Position numbers and translations under genes: made by a program. Below are positions 11,351 to 20,320 of a DNA stretch of 64,000 nt, in pieces. The DNA is from an uncultured Clostridia bacterium. GTDB lineage: Bacteria; Bacillota; Clostridia; Oscillospirales; Ruminococcaceae. The notes under the pieces are model-generated. The model worked only from the letters and a program-made list of their open reading frames with translations. It made no database searches and was not told the DNA's origin. Position 1 is the first letter of the stretch. Every line of letters starts with the position of its first letter. The DNA is taken from the NCBI GenBank assembly GCA_944386805.1, contig CALXCO010000001.1, positions 124,001 through 188,000 of the forward strand, given 5' to 3'.

Positions 11351-11522
11351 GCTGTCACTGTTTTAAAGCCGGCGTTTTTTCCAATCGTTATTCATCAGGG
11401 CGTATCTGAAAATCGAAAAACCGGCGGTGGATGGCCGAAACGACTGTTTTGGCGTTCAGACCGGGGTTTGGCGGTTTTTTGGTACGCCTTTTTTGCATAG
11501 GGCCAGAAAGGTGGAAAATATC

Positions 11523-12866
11523 ATGCAAAGTTGTTGGATGAAGTCACATTGTAAAAAACTTCTTACATATTTGATTGCAGCGTCACTCTGCCTGACGGCA
11601 GCATTTGGTAATCCTGGCGCGGTTATGGCCTCATCGCTGAGCGATCTTCAGGCCAAGCAGCAGCAGGTACAGGATCAGCTGGACGCTGTCAATGAAAAGA
11701 TTGACGATCTGCAAGGTCAGATTGACGAAGCGGAAGAGTATCAGAGCGCGCTGAGCGAACAGATTTCGCTGTATAAGGATCAGATTGCGCTGTTGGATGA
11801 GCAGATTTCGTCGCTGGAGTCGGACATTGACAGCAAGCAGGACGAGATCGATCAGTTACAGCAGCAGATTGACCAGCTGGATACCGAGATTGCGGACAAG
11901 CAGGTCGAGATTGACGATACCTACGAGCAGTTCAAGACGCGGATGGTTGCGTTGTATGAAGCAGGGGAAACCTCTTCGCTTGCGATGTTGTTATCTTCTT
12001 CCAGCTTCGGTGATTTTGTGACCAATATTCAGCTGATGCAGGCCGTTTCCGAAAGCGACCAGCAGCTGGTCAATAAGCTGAAATCTCAGCTGGACGAACA
12101 GGAAAAGCTTAAAGCGCAGCAGCAGCAGGCCAAATCGGATACCGAGGCGGCACTGGAACAGATTCAGCTGGACGAGCAGGAACTGATGATTCAGCGTGAA
12201 GACCAGGATAATGCCCGTGCCGAACTGGAAACCGCCTATTCTGAGAGTGAGACAGCTCAGCAGGATATGGAGGCATTGAAGGCAGAGTATGAGTCTGACC
12301 GTGACGCAAAGATTGCCGAAGATCAGCAGGTTGAAGCGGAGATCCAGCAGATTTATGCCCAGCTTGCAGCCCAGCAGGCAGCCGCTCAGCAGGCCCAGCA
12401 GCAGGCAAGCAACAGCAGCAGCTCTTCTTCGTCTGATTCTTCCGGCAGTTCTGCCGGTTCAACGGCCGTTGTCAATACTGGAGATTTAAGCTTCCGCTGG
12501 CCGCTGCCGGGGTATTCAACGATTACTTCTGGATTCGGTTCCAGATGGGGCAGCAACCATACCGGTATTGACATTTCCGGCGGCGGCGTATACGGCTCGC
12601 CGATTGTCGCAGCAGAGTCCGGGACGGTCGTAGTCGCGACGACTCACTGGAGCTATGGCAACTATGTCATTGTCGACCACGGCAACGGCTATACGACTCT
12701 GTATGCGCATATGTCCAGCATCGGATGCAGCGTCGGAGATTACGTGACCAAGGGCCAGACGATCGGTTATGTCGGTTCGACCGGCGATTCGACCGGACCG
12801 CATCTGCATTTTGAGGTGCGTATCAACGGCGCCGCTCAGAATCCGCAGAATTATGTCAGCCCGTAA
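11523..12866 (+). CDS. Secreted coiled-coil M23 peptidoglycan hydrolase, copy 2
   Basis: The product has 447 residues. The ATG at 11523 is preferred: GAAAGGTGG precedes it, and a signal peptide (KKLLTYLIAASLCLTAAFG, ending near VMAS) follows at once, whereas the upstream in-frame ATG would add 32 residues with no leader character. The coiled coil, Ser/Gln-rich linker and M23 domain follow the same plan as the previous gene. Stretches such as FKTRMVALY and AGETSSLAMLLSSSSFGDFVTNI are nearly identical, in parts also at the DNA level. This is a tandem duplication, probably of FtsEX-controlled hydrolases. The zinc motifs HTGID and HLHFE are intact, so both copies should be active. Confidence 0.9.
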   Translation: MQSCWMKSHCKKLLTYLIAASLCLTAAFGNPGAVMASSLSDLQAKQQQVQDQLDAVNEKIDDLQGQIDEAEEYQSALSEQISLYKDQIALLDEQISSLESDIDSKQDEIDQLQQQIDQLDTEIADKQVEIDDTYEQFKTRMVALYEAGETSSLAMLLSSSSFGDFVTNIQLMQAVSESDQQLVNKLKSQLDEQEKLKAQQQQAKSDTEAALEQIQLDEQELMIQREDQDNARAELETAYSESETAQQDMEALKAEYESDRDAKIAEDQQVEAEIQQIYAQLAAQQAAAQQAQQQASNSSSSSSSDSSGSSAGSTAVVNTGDLSFRWPLPGYSTITSGFGSRWGSNHTGIDISGGGVYGSPIVAAESGTVVVATTHWSYGNYVIVDHGNGYTTLYAHMSSIGCSVGDYVTKGQTIGYVGSTGDSTGPHLHFEVRINGAAQNPQNYVSP

Positions 12867-12902
12867 TACCGCGCGTCTGTTTTGCATAAACTGAAATCAG
12901 AG

Positions 12903-12935
12903 CCGGCGTCCCGGAAGAAAGGGATGCCGGTTTTT
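12903..12935 (+). terminator. Terminator of the ftsEX-hydrolase cluster
   Basis: CCGGCGTCCC and GGGATGCCGG form a 10-bp stem with one G-U pair, followed by TTTTT. Confidence 0.8.
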
Positions 12936-12972
12936 GTATCACGGACTGACGGATGACAGAGAGGGAGTTATC

Positions 12973-14235
12973 ATGAAGGATAAGGAGAGAATGAGCATGG
13001 AGCAGGGACTGTCTCAGACCGAGACAGCCCAGCAGGACGAAAACAGCAGCTGGCTGACGGCCGGCCATGGGCGCCGCCGGATACTGGCAGCGCTGGCAGT
13101 CGCTTTTTTCTGCGGCAGCTTTTTTACACTGGGAGCAGGGGGCATGTATCTGCGCTGGCAGCATCAGTCCCGCGGTGCGATTGCGGAAAAGCTGGAGGAG
13201 ATTGAAAGCCTGATTGATGAATATTACCTGTATGATGTCGATGAGGAAGCGGCGGCGAATGGCATTGCGTCCGGGTATGCCGGCGCGTTGGACACCTACA
13301 GCTGTTATCGGGACGCAGAGGCATACGAGGAGTTCCAGGCGCATAACGACGGCGATTTGTGCGGCATTGGGATCACAGTTTCCTGGAATGGGGCTGACGC
13401 GCTGAATGTGCTGTATCTGCTGGACGATTCGCCTGCGACGGGAATTTTGCAGGCAGGCGATGAGATTGTCGGCGTCGAAGGGCAGTCGATCGAGTCGCTG
13501 GGGTATACCGATGCAGTGACAGCGATCAAGGGCGAGGCCGGTACGGAAGTGCAGCTGACGGTTCGTCGGGGAGATGAGCTGATGGACGTGTCGGTCAAAC
13601 GTGCCGACGTCGTCAACAGCGGGATTTATTTTCAGCAATTTGACCAAATCGGCTACCTGCAAATCTCTGCGTTTAACAACGCGACTCCTGCCGCTTTTAA
13701 GGAAGCGGTCGAAGAGTTGATGCAGCAGGGCGTGACCGGGCTGGTATTTGATTTGCGGAACAACGGCGGCGGACTGCTGACCAGCGTATCAGAGATGCTG
13801 GATTATCTGCTGCCGGCGGGTGATCTGGTTTCCAAGACCGACAAGGACGGGAAAACAGTTGTACTTTACACCTCAGATGATGACTGCATCGACCTGCCGA
13901 TGGCGGTACTTGTCAATGAATCGACTGCATCGGCGGCGGAACTGTTCGCCTGTGATTTACAGGAATATGGGGTTGCGACGGTTGTCGGGACGGTAACTTA
14001 CGGAAAAGGTGTCATGCAGACAACCTACAGCCTGTCGGATGGCGGCTCACTGACGCTGACGACGGATTATTATAATCCGTCCAGCGGCAAGAATTATAAC
14101 GGCATCGGTGTCATCCCGGACATTGAGTGCCCGCTGACCGAACAGCAGAAGGAGGATTTTGTCCACTTTGACCCCGACCATGACCCACAGCTTGCGGCAG
14201 CGCTGGAGGCGGTTTCGGTCGAAAAAACTTCTTGA
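12973..14235 (+). CDS. S41-family C-terminal processing protease (CtpA-like)
   Basis: The product has 420 residues. The ATG at 12973, preceded by GAGGGAG, is chosen over an in-frame start at 12934 that overlaps the preceding terminator. A short cytosolic N-terminus and one membrane segment (ILAALAVAFFCGSFFTLGAG) anchor the protein. A PDZ domain (about residues 130-215) and the S41 catalytic domain follow. The serine motif NESTASAAE and the lysine motif TYGKGVMQ give the Ser/Lys pair. Ctp proteases trim exported proteins, including wall hydrolases and their regulators, in several bacteria. Its position just after two M23 hydrolases makes them candidate substrates, which is an inference. Confidence 0.9.
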   Translation: MKDKERMSMEQGLSQTETAQQDENSSWLTAGHGRRRILAALAVAFFCGSFFTLGAGGMYLRWQHQSRGAIAEKLEEIESLIDEYYLYDVDEEAAANGIASGYAGALDTYSCYRDAEAYEEFQAHNDGDLCGIGITVSWNGADALNVLYLLDDSPATGILQAGDEIVGVEGQSIESLGYTDAVTAIKGEAGTEVQLTVRRGDELMDVSVKRADVVNSGIYFQQFDQIGYLQISAFNNATPAAFKEAVEELMQQGVTGLVFDLRNNGGGLLTSVSEMLDYLLPAGDLVSKTDKDGKTVVLYTSDDDCIDLPMAVLVNESTASAAELFACDLQEYGVATVVGTVTYGKGVMQTTYSLSDGGSLTLTTDYYNPSSGKNYNGIGVIPDIECPLTEQQKEDFVHFDPDHDPQLAAALEAVSVEKTS

Positions 14236-14260
14236 CAACAATCTGTAGATGTGTTATACT
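14232..14260 (+). promoter_or_regulatory. Sigma-A promoter of tyrS
   Basis: TTGACA and TATACT are 17 bases apart. The -35 box overlaps the stop of the S41 gene. Confidence 0.85.
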
Positions 14261-14266
14261 CCATAG

Positions 14267-14545
14267 CATAGGCGATGAAAAGAAAGAGTAGTCGTTTCCA
14301 AAAGTCTTCAGAGAGTGTCCGGTCGGTGCAAGGACATGGCGGGGAAATGATGAATACCTCTTTGAGCTGCTTCCTGAAACGGTTGAAAGTAGGGAACGCC
14401 GGGTCTGCCCGTTACAGCGGAAGAGAATGCAGGTTCTCTGTGAGGCCGGCTGCCGTGAGGTACCGGTGAACTGAGGTGGTAACACGGATGCCATTTGACT
14501 GACATTTCGTCCTCTGTCCCAATGCGGGGCAGAGGATTTTTTGTT
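14267..14545 (+). promoter_or_regulatory. T-box leader sensing uncharged tRNA-Tyr
   Basis: The 280-base leader before tyrS has the T-box layout. A specifier region (GAATACC, Tyr codon TAC at 14355-14357) is followed by a T-box segment GAGGTGGTAACACGG at 14473-14487, a variant of the usual AGGGTGGTACCGCG, and a terminator at 14510-14543. Uncharged tRNA-Tyr would pair with the T box, block the terminator and switch tyrS on. Confidence 0.9.
14510..14543 (+). terminator. T-box attenuator terminator of tyrS
   Basis: CCTCTGTCCC and GGGCAGAGG form the stem, followed by ATTTTTTG. It is the switchable terminator of the T-box leader. Confidence 0.85.
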
Positions 14546-14613
14546 TTGCAAGATAAAATCCCCGACGCAGATGGGAAGAATGTAAAGAACAAAATCGGAA
14601 GGAGAAAACAAAC

Positions 14614-15828
14614 ATGACTTGTTACGAAGAACTCAAAGCGCGCGGACTGATTGCGCAGGTCACCGACGAAAAACTGATTCAGGAACTGATTGACGGCGGC
14701 AAGGCGACCTTTTATATTGGATTTGACCCGACGGCGGACTCGCTGCATGTTGGTCACTTTATGGCGCTGTGCCTGATGAAACGTCTGCAGATGGCCGGCA
14801 ACCGTCCGATTGCCCTGATCGGCGGCGGCACCGCGATGATCGGCGACCCGTCCGGACGCACCGACATGCGTCAGATGATGACCGTCGAGACGATTCAGCA
14901 CAACTGCGATTGCTTTAAAAAGCAGATGAGCCGGTTTATCGAATTCGGCGAAGGCAAGGCGATGATGGTCAACAATGCCGACTGGCTGCTGAACCTGAAC
15001 TATGTTGATTTTATCCGGGACATCGGCTCCTGCTTCTCGGTCAACAACATGCTGCGTGCAAAATGCTATGAACAGCGGCTGGAGAGAGGACTTTCCTTCC
15101 TGGAATTCAACTACATGATTATGCAGAGCTACGACTTCCTGGAACTGTTCCAGCGGTACGGCTGCAATCTGCAGTTTGGCGGCGACGACCAGTGGAGCAA
15201 CATGCTGGGCGGCACCGAGCTGATTCGTAAGAAACTCGGCAAGGACGCAAGTGCGATGACGATTACTCTGCTGCTCAACTCGGAAGGCAAGAAGATGGGC
15301 AAGACCCAGTCGGGCGCTGTCTGGCTGGATGCTGAAAAGACCTCTCCTTACGATTTCTTCCAGTACTGGAGAAACGTCGGGGACGACGATGTCATTAAGT
15401 GCATGAAGCTGCTGACCTTTATCCCGCTGGAGGAGATTGAGGAGATGGAGCGGACGCTGAGCGGCGAAAAGCTCAATCCTGCTAAGGAACGCCTGGCATA
15501 CGAGCTGACCCAGATGGTCCACGGCAAGGAAGAGGCCGACAAGGCACTTGCTGCTGCACGTGCAGTCTTCTCGGCTGGTTCTGACACCGAGAATATGCCG
15601 GTTTCGGAGATTCCGGCCGCTGAGGTCGAAGGCGAGATCGGCCTGCTGACCCTCCTGGTCAAAGCCGGCATCGCTCCCTCCAACGGTGAGGCAAGACGTC
15701 TGGTCCAGCAGGGCGGTATTTCGATCGACGGTGAGAAGATGACCGACCCGACCGTGATGGTGACGGTCCGTGAAGGCATGGTCATCAAGAAAGGCAAGAA
15801 GGTTTTCCGGAAAGTCGTGCTGGTGTAA
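14614..15828 (+). CDS. tyrS: Tyrosyl-tRNA synthetase
   Basis: This enzyme charges tRNA-Tyr with tyrosine using ATP in the cytosol. The 404 residues are normal for a bacterial TyrRS. The class I motifs are HVGH (residues 45-48) and KMGKT near residue 228 in place of KMSKS. The C-terminal part is an S4-type RNA-binding domain (EARRLVQQGGISIDG). GGAAGGAG precedes the ATG. It is a single gene under a tyrosine T-box, so its level should rise when tyrosine is short. Confidence 0.98.
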   Translation: MTCYEELKARGLIAQVTDEKLIQELIDGGKATFYIGFDPTADSLHVGHFMALCLMKRLQMAGNRPIALIGGGTAMIGDPSGRTDMRQMMTVETIQHNCDCFKKQMSRFIEFGEGKAMMVNNADWLLNLNYVDFIRDIGSCFSVNNMLRAKCYEQRLERGLSFLEFNYMIMQSYDFLELFQRYGCNLQFGGDDQWSNMLGGTELIRKKLGKDASAMTITLLLNSEGKKMGKTQSGAVWLDAEKTSPYDFFQYWRNVGDDDVIKCMKLLTFIPLEEIEEMERTLSGEKLNPAKERLAYELTQMVHGKEEADKALAAARAVFSAGSDTENMPVSEIPAAEVEGEIGLLTLLVKAGIAPSNGEARRLVQQGGISIDGEKMTDPTVMVTVREGMVIKKGKKVFRKVVLV

Positions 15829-15920
15829 GCAAAAAAGGATGAAAACAGGGGAATCGGGCCGAAAAAGCTGTGTATTCTGCTGTTTTGGAAGAAAATCTTT
15901 TAGAAAATCTGTCAAAAGAC

Positions 15921-15949
15921 TTGCAAAACCCCGAAATCTATGCTATTAT
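15921..15949 (+). promoter_or_regulatory. Sigma-A promoter of rplS
   Basis: TTGCAA and TATTAT are separated by 17 bases, about 120 bases before the rplS start. Confidence 0.7.
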
Positions 15950-15956
15950 GTACTAG

Positions 15957-16068
15957 ATATTGTTCCGCTGCGCAACAGTGCGGCGGAGGATATATGTTAA
16001 TCACACATTATCCGGACAGTCCTCTGCACTGAGAATGCACGAATGTCTGAAATTCAGGAGGAAAAAAC
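15957..16068 (+). promoter_or_regulatory. rplS: Structured rplS leader
   Basis: The roughly 110-base leader contains an 8-bp hairpin, TCCGCTGC with GCGGCGGA (15963-15986), and then an unpaired stretch up to AGGAGG. Autoregulatory L19 leaders are known in low-GC Gram-positives and this fits by position, but I could not match their consensus by eye. Confidence 0.4.
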
Positions 16069-16413
16069 ATGGACGCACTTAAACTGATCGCACAGTCCAG
16101 CATGAAAGCTGACATGCCCAAGGTCGAAGTCGGTGACTACGTAAGAGTCAACGTACTCATTCGCGAAGGCGACAAGGAAAGAATCCAGGCTTTCGAAGGA
16201 ACCGTCATTGCTATGAAGCACGGCGGAATCTCCGAGACCTTTACCGTCAGACGTGTTGCTCACGGTGTTGGCATCGAGAGAGTATTCCCGATCCATTCGC
16301 CCAGAGTTGCTTCCGTTGACGTACTGCGTCACGGTGTTGTCAGACGTGCGAAGCTGTACTACCTGCGCAACAGAGTTGGTAAAGCAGCAAGAGTCAAAGA
16401 GAAAATCGTATAA
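16069..16413 (+). CDS. rplS: 50S ribosomal protein L19
   Basis: The 114 residues match L19, which sits at the interface of the 50S and 30S subunits. Typical segments are [24 protein letters not shown] near the start (in parts) and [13 protein letters not shown] in the middle. AGGAGG precedes the ATG. The gene has its own promoter and leader, and a hairpin follows. In many Firmicutes rplS lies near signal peptidase, rbgA and rnhB, which is exactly the order here. Confidence 0.97.
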   Translation: MDALKLIAQSSMKADMPKVEVGDYVRVNVLIREGDKERIQAFEGTVIAMKHGGISETFTVRRVAHGVGIERVFPIHSPRVASVDVLRHGVVRRAKLYYLRNRVGKAARVKEKIV

Positions 16414-16427
16414 TTCGATGCACATGA

Positions 16428-16457
16428 GGAAGAAGGGGGCGGCAACGTCCCCTTCTT
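16428..16457 (+). terminator. Hairpin after rplS
   Basis: AAGAAGGGG and CCCCTTCTT pair around GCGGCAACGT. The T tract is poor (GTGCTATCC), so termination may be partial and allow read-through into lepB. Confidence 0.5.
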
Positions 16458-16567
16458 GTGCTATCCTGAGAAATTTTGCCGTACCGGAAAGGGCGGCTTT
16501 TCGCCGTTTTGCAGCGCGCTGTACGGCGGAATAACGATTGCAGACAGGAAAGGATGGATTGCTTTTT

Positions 16568-17677
16568 ATGGCACCTGAGCAGAAGAGAACCAGCAACGAT
16601 GAGGAAGTTGACAAAATACTGGCGGAGCTGGGAATTGGGAGCACGCCTGCCGCGAAAGTGGAATCTGCCGGAAATACTGTTTCACGACCGTCGGCCCCTT
16701 CACGGCCAAAGCAGCAGTCCACTGCTGCACCGGCCAAAAAGGACGATGGGTTCCAGATTGATCTGGATGCTTTTGATGATATCAAGAAGGAGACCGTTTC
16801 GGAGGAACCCAGGAAGAAGCAGCAGCCGGCAAAGCGTACATCTTCCGGCAAGTCTTCGCAGGCATCGTCCAGACGGCCTTCCCGCGGGAAGGATCAGCCG
16901 GCAGGTTCTTCAAGAGTTGATCTGAATGTTCCGCACCATGCCTCTCATCTGAAAGATGAGCTGGAGAAGATGGCAGTTTCTTCCTCGACCCAGACCGGAC
17001 AGCTGACCAAACAGCTGCGTGCAGGCCGCAAGCTGGAAGAAATTACGGCGTCATTACCGGCACAGCAGCGCCAGGCAAAGATTCCGCATCCTTCCGAACG
17101 GGTGCAGAAAGCGGCGGCATTTGCTGCGGCAGTTGCGGCGGAGCAGCCGCAGAAAAAGAGTGTCGGAAAGATTATCCGCGGATGGATTATCGCACTGGTT
17201 ATCGCGGCCGCGATCATCTTTGCACTGTTTTATTTTGTCATCCACATTGTCACGGTACAGGGCAGCTCGATGTCGCCCACACTGGAACAGGGTGACCGTG
17301 TTGTGATTTCCGGGCTGCTGTATACGCCGCAGCAGGGAGACATCGTGGTCACTTCGGACAATAATGCCCTGAAAAAGCAGCTGATCAAGCGTGTCATCGC
17401 AACCGAAGGTCAGACAGTCGAAATTGACGCCCAGGGCAATGTCATTGTCGACGGAACTATCCTGGAGGAAGGGTATCTTGCCGAGCCGACCGAATCGGCG
17501 GGCGACATGACCTATCCGATTACGCTGGGAGAAGGCGAGGTATTTGTCCTTGGGGACAATCGCGAACATTCGCTGGACAGCCGGCAGACTTCGGTCGGCC
17601 TGATCAATGTATCGGATATTAAAGGAAGAGTTTTGTTCCGGTTTTATCCGTTTGGTTCTTTTGGCGGTGTAGACTGA
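16568..17677 (+). CDS. lepB: Type I signal peptidase with long N-terminal extension
   Basis: Signal peptidase I cleaves signal peptides of exported proteins at the outer face of the membrane. From the ATG at 16568 the product has 369 residues, longer than the usual 170-220. A disordered, charged N-terminus of about 190 residues, rich in Ser, Pro, Lys and Gln, precedes one membrane segment and the catalytic domain. The Ser/Lys dyad is seen in GSSMSP (S234) and KRVIATEGQ (about K274), with the conserved GDNREHSLDSR. GGAAAGG lies 13 bases upstream, and a TTG at 16559 is an alternative start. The gene precedes a second lepB by 43 bases. Confidence 0.9.
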   Translation: MAPEQKRTSNDEEVDKILAELGIGSTPAAKVESAGNTVSRPSAPSRPKQQSTAAPAKKDDGFQIDLDAFDDIKKETVSEEPRKKQQPAKRTSSGKSSQASSRRPSRGKDQPAGSSRVDLNVPHHASHLKDELEKMAVSSSTQTGQLTKQLRAGRKLEEITASLPAQQRQAKIPHPSERVQKAAAFAAAVAAEQPQKKSVGKIIRGWIIALVIAAAIIFALFYFVIHIVTVQGSSMSPTLEQGDRVVISGLLYTPQQGDIVVTSDNNALKKQLIKRVIATEGQTVEIDAQGNVIVDGTILEEGYLAEPTESAGDMTYPITLGEGEVFVLGDNREHSLDSRQTSVGLINVSDIKGRVLFRFYPFGSFGGVD

Positions 17678-17720
17678 GAAGATAAAAGGTTTATAATGGA
17701 AGAGAAAGGGAAGTGGCAGG

Positions 17721-18386
17721 ATGGACGAACTTGAAAAGACACTCGCTGAAGTTCAGAGCGCTGAACTTCAGCAGGAAACTTCTTCTGATTCTGAACCGTC
17801 GGATACGGCTGCTTCGGAAGAAGAGACTGCAACAGATGAACAGCCGGGGAAAAAAGCACATTCCCTCAAGACCGAGATTATCGAATGGGTCAAGGCGTTT
17901 GTCTTTGCCGGCGTGATTGTGGCGCTGATTTTTGGGTTTGTAATCCGCCCGGTTGAGGTCAAGGGCCATTCGATGGAGCCGACGCTGCAAAACAGCGACC
18001 GTCTGATCGAGTGGATGCTGTTTTATACCCCGAAACAGGGCGATATCGTCATTCTTTCGGAGAAGACCGGTCTGGATGAAGCGCTTGTCAAGCGTGTCAT
18101 CGCGACCGAGGGCCAGACGGTTGAAATCAACGACGAAGGCGAAGTGCTGGTCGATGGGGTGCTGCTGGACGAGGATTATATCTATGAGAAGATCGACCAA
18201 GAGCATTACGGGGACTGGGATTATCCGGTCACCGTTCCGGAAGGCTGCATCTTTGTCATGGGTGACAACCGCAACCATTCGACCGACAGCCGGTTTGTCG
18301 AGGTCGGATTTGTCGACGTGGACGAAGTGATAGGAAAGGTCGTGCTTCGTCTGTCGCCGCTGTCGTCCTTTGGACTGATTGATTAA
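17721..18386 (+). CDS. lepB: Type I signal peptidase, second copy
   Basis: The product has 221 residues: an acidic cytosolic tail of about 45 residues, one membrane segment (about 55-75) and the catalytic domain. The nucleophile is S84 (GHSMEP), the general base K124 (LVKRVIATEGQ), and GDNRNHSTDSR is conserved. The catalytic part is clearly related to that of the preceding gene, so this is a tandem pair, as is common in Firmicutes. AGTGGCAGG precedes the ATG. Two enzymes may divide substrates or growth phases. Confidence 0.95.
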   Translation: MDELEKTLAEVQSAELQQETSSDSEPSDTAASEEETATDEQPGKKAHSLKTEIIEWVKAFVFAGVIVALIFGFVIRPVEVKGHSMEPTLQNSDRLIEWMLFYTPKQGDIVILSEKTGLDEALVKRVIATEGQTVEINDEGEVLVDGVLLDEDYIYEKIDQEHYGDWDYPVTVPEGCIFVMGDNRNHSTDSRFVEVGFVDVDEVIGKVVLRLSPLSSFGLID

Positions 18387-18433
18387 GGAGACTGGGTCAT
18401 CCTGTTTTGAGATGATCAGATATGGAGGTAACT

Positions 18434-19309
18434 GTGGAACAGGTTCCGGCAATTCAGTGGTTTCCCGGCCATATGGCCAAAACCCGCAGACTGATGAAAG
18501 CCAATCTGCCGTATGTGGATATCGTAGTGGAATTGCGGGATGCAAAGATTCCGCTCAGTTCGGGGAATCCCGAACTGGCTTCGATGATCGGCAACAAAAA
18601 GCGGGTGATTTTGCTCAATAAATGCGATACCGCCGACCCTGCTGTGACCGCACAGTGGATTGCGTGGTTTAAAAAGAAGGGAATTGCAGCGATTGCCGTC
18701 GATTCCCGGAGCGGCAAGGGGCTGAATGCCTTTTTGCCAACTGTTCGTTCTGAACTGTCCGAGCTGCTGGCGCGGCGGGCAGAGAAAAACGAATCCGGTC
18801 GTCCAATCCGAATGATGGTTGTCGGCATCCCGAATGTCGGGAAGTCATCGTTTATCAACCGGATGGCTGGGGAAAAACGGGCACGGGTCGAAGACCGTCC
18901 CGGCGTAACCAGAGACAAGCAGTGGGTCACCGTCAGCAAGGATGTGGAATTGCTGGACATGCCCGGCGTACTCTGGCCCAAATTTGATGACCCGGCAGTC
19001 GGCGAACGTCTGGCGGTCACCGGTGCAGTTAAAGACCAGATTCTCGATCTGGAGCTGCTGGCGATGCGCCTGCTCAGCTGGATTCGGGACGGATATCCTG
19101 AGCTGCTGGCACGGTACAAGATCACGTCGGAGATGGCGGAGGGTCTGGAACCGTATGAACTGCTGGAATTGGTCGGCCGCAAACGCGGGATGCTGGTATC
19201 CGGCGGCGAGGTGAATACCGAGCGGGCTGCCATTACCGTTTTGGACGAATACCGCGGTGGAAAACTGGGGCTGCTGTCTCTGGAAACGCCTCCGCAGGAT
19301 GAGGAATAA
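18434..19309 (+). CDS. rbgA: Ribosome biogenesis GTPase RbgA/YlqF
   Basis: RbgA is a circularly permuted GTPase needed for late 50S assembly. The permuted motif order is visible: G4 NKCD (62-65), then G1 GIPNVGKSS (131-139), then G3 DMPGV (175-179). I choose GTG at 18434 because GGAGGT lies 4 bases before it and the protein then opens MEQVPAIQWFPGHMAK, close to other YlqF proteins. The ATG at 18422 has no site of its own. The product has 291 residues. It lies between lepB and rnhB, a familiar Firmicutes order. Confidence 0.95.
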   Translation: MEQVPAIQWFPGHMAKTRRLMKANLPYVDIVVELRDAKIPLSSGNPELASMIGNKKRVILLNKCDTADPAVTAQWIAWFKKKGIAAIAVDSRSGKGLNAFLPTVRSELSELLARRAEKNESGRPIRMMVVGIPNVGKSSFINRMAGEKRARVEDRPGVTRDKQWVTVSKDVELLDMPGVLWPKFDDPAVGERLAVTGAVKDQILDLELLAMRLLSWIRDGYPELLARYKITSEMAEGLEPYELLELVGRKRGMLVSGGEVNTERAAITVLDEYRGGKLGLLSLETPPQDEE

Positions 19310-19333
19310 TCAGGAAAAGAGGCGCTGCCGGCA

Positions 19334-20293
19334 ATGACGCTGAATGAATACGACCGTTCCCTTGGAATCGAGGGACTGTGCGGGGTGGATGAAGCCGGGC
19401 GCGGTCCGCTGGCCGGAGATGTATACGCGGCGGCGGTGATTCTCGACCCTGAAAACCCGATTGATGGACTCAACGACAGCAAAAAGCTGACCGAAAAGAA
19501 ACGGGAAGCACTGTATCCGGTGATTCTGGAGAAGGCGGCTGCCTGGTCGGTCGGTGTAGCGACAGTTGAGGAGATTGAAACATATAATATCTTACAGGCG
19601 ACATTTCTGGCGATGCGCCGTGCGGTAGCCGGACTGTCTGTCCGGCCGGCACTGGTGCTGGTCGATGGCAACCGCAATCCCGGACTGGAACTGCCGACAA
19701 GGCTGCTGGTCAAGGGTGACGGAACGTCTGCGGCGATTGCGGCGGCGTCGATTGTCGCGAAGGTCTCACGGGACCATTATATGGCGGAGGTGGCGAAGGC
19801 ATATCCGCAGTACCAGTTTCCCCGGCACAAAGGGTATGGAACCAAACTGCATTACGAGATGCTGGACCGTTACGGGGAGTCACCGGTCCACCGCCATTCG
19901 TTTTTGAAAAGTTACTACCGTAAAAAGGGAGAAGTTCCTCCGACAACCGGCAGTCGCGGCGAACAGCTGGCAGCCGGTTATCTGACCGGCCAGGGGTGTG
20001 AGATTCTTGCACGCAACTGGCATGCTCCCTGTGGGGAGCTGGACCTGGTTGTCCGGCAGGGTGAGATTCTGGCCTTTGTAGAGGTTAAGACCCGAACCCC
20101 GCGGATGATCGCAACTCCGGCGGAAGCAGTCACCTTCACCAAACGGCAGAAGCTGGTGGCGACGGCGGAGGAATATCTGATGCAAAACCCGCTGCCGTTG
20201 CAGCCACGTTTTGACATACTGGAAATATATCTGGATGAGGACGGAGGTTTTCTCCGGGCCGACTGGCTTCAAAATGCTTTTGATGCAGTTTGA
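19334..20293 (+). CDS. rnhB: RNase HII fused to a YraN/UPF0102 domain
   Basis: One 319-residue frame holds two proteins that are usually separate. Residues 1-198 are RNase HII, which removes ribonucleotides from RNA/DNA hybrids, with acidic residues D19 and E20 ([12 protein letters not shown]), D111 (LVDGN) and D147 (VSRD). Residues about 207-319 match UPF0102/YraN, a nuclease-fold family, with E235-x-D237 (GELDLV) and E250-x-K252 (VEVKTRT). The linker [12 protein letters not shown] shows no stop or frameshift. In many genomes rnhB and yraN are adjacent, so the fusion most likely arose from an operon. It suggests that the two act together on nucleic acid processing. Confidence 0.95.
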   Translation: MTLNEYDRSLGIEGLCGVDEAGRGPLAGDVYAAAVILDPENPIDGLNDSKKLTEKKREALYPVILEKAAAWSVGVATVEEIETYNILQATFLAMRRAVAGLSVRPALVLVDGNRNPGLELPTRLLVKGDGTSAAIAAASIVAKVSRDHYMAEVAKAYPQYQFPRHKGYGTKLHYEMLDRYGESPVHRHSFLKSYYRKKGEVPPTTGSRGEQLAAGYLTGQGCEILARNWHAPCGELDLVVRQGEILAFVEVKTRTPRMIATPAEAVTFTKRQKLVATAEEYLMQNPLPLQPRFDILEIYLDEDGGFLRADWLQNAFDAV

Positions 20294-20320
20294 CACCATC
20301 TGTAGAAAGGAAGCAGACTT

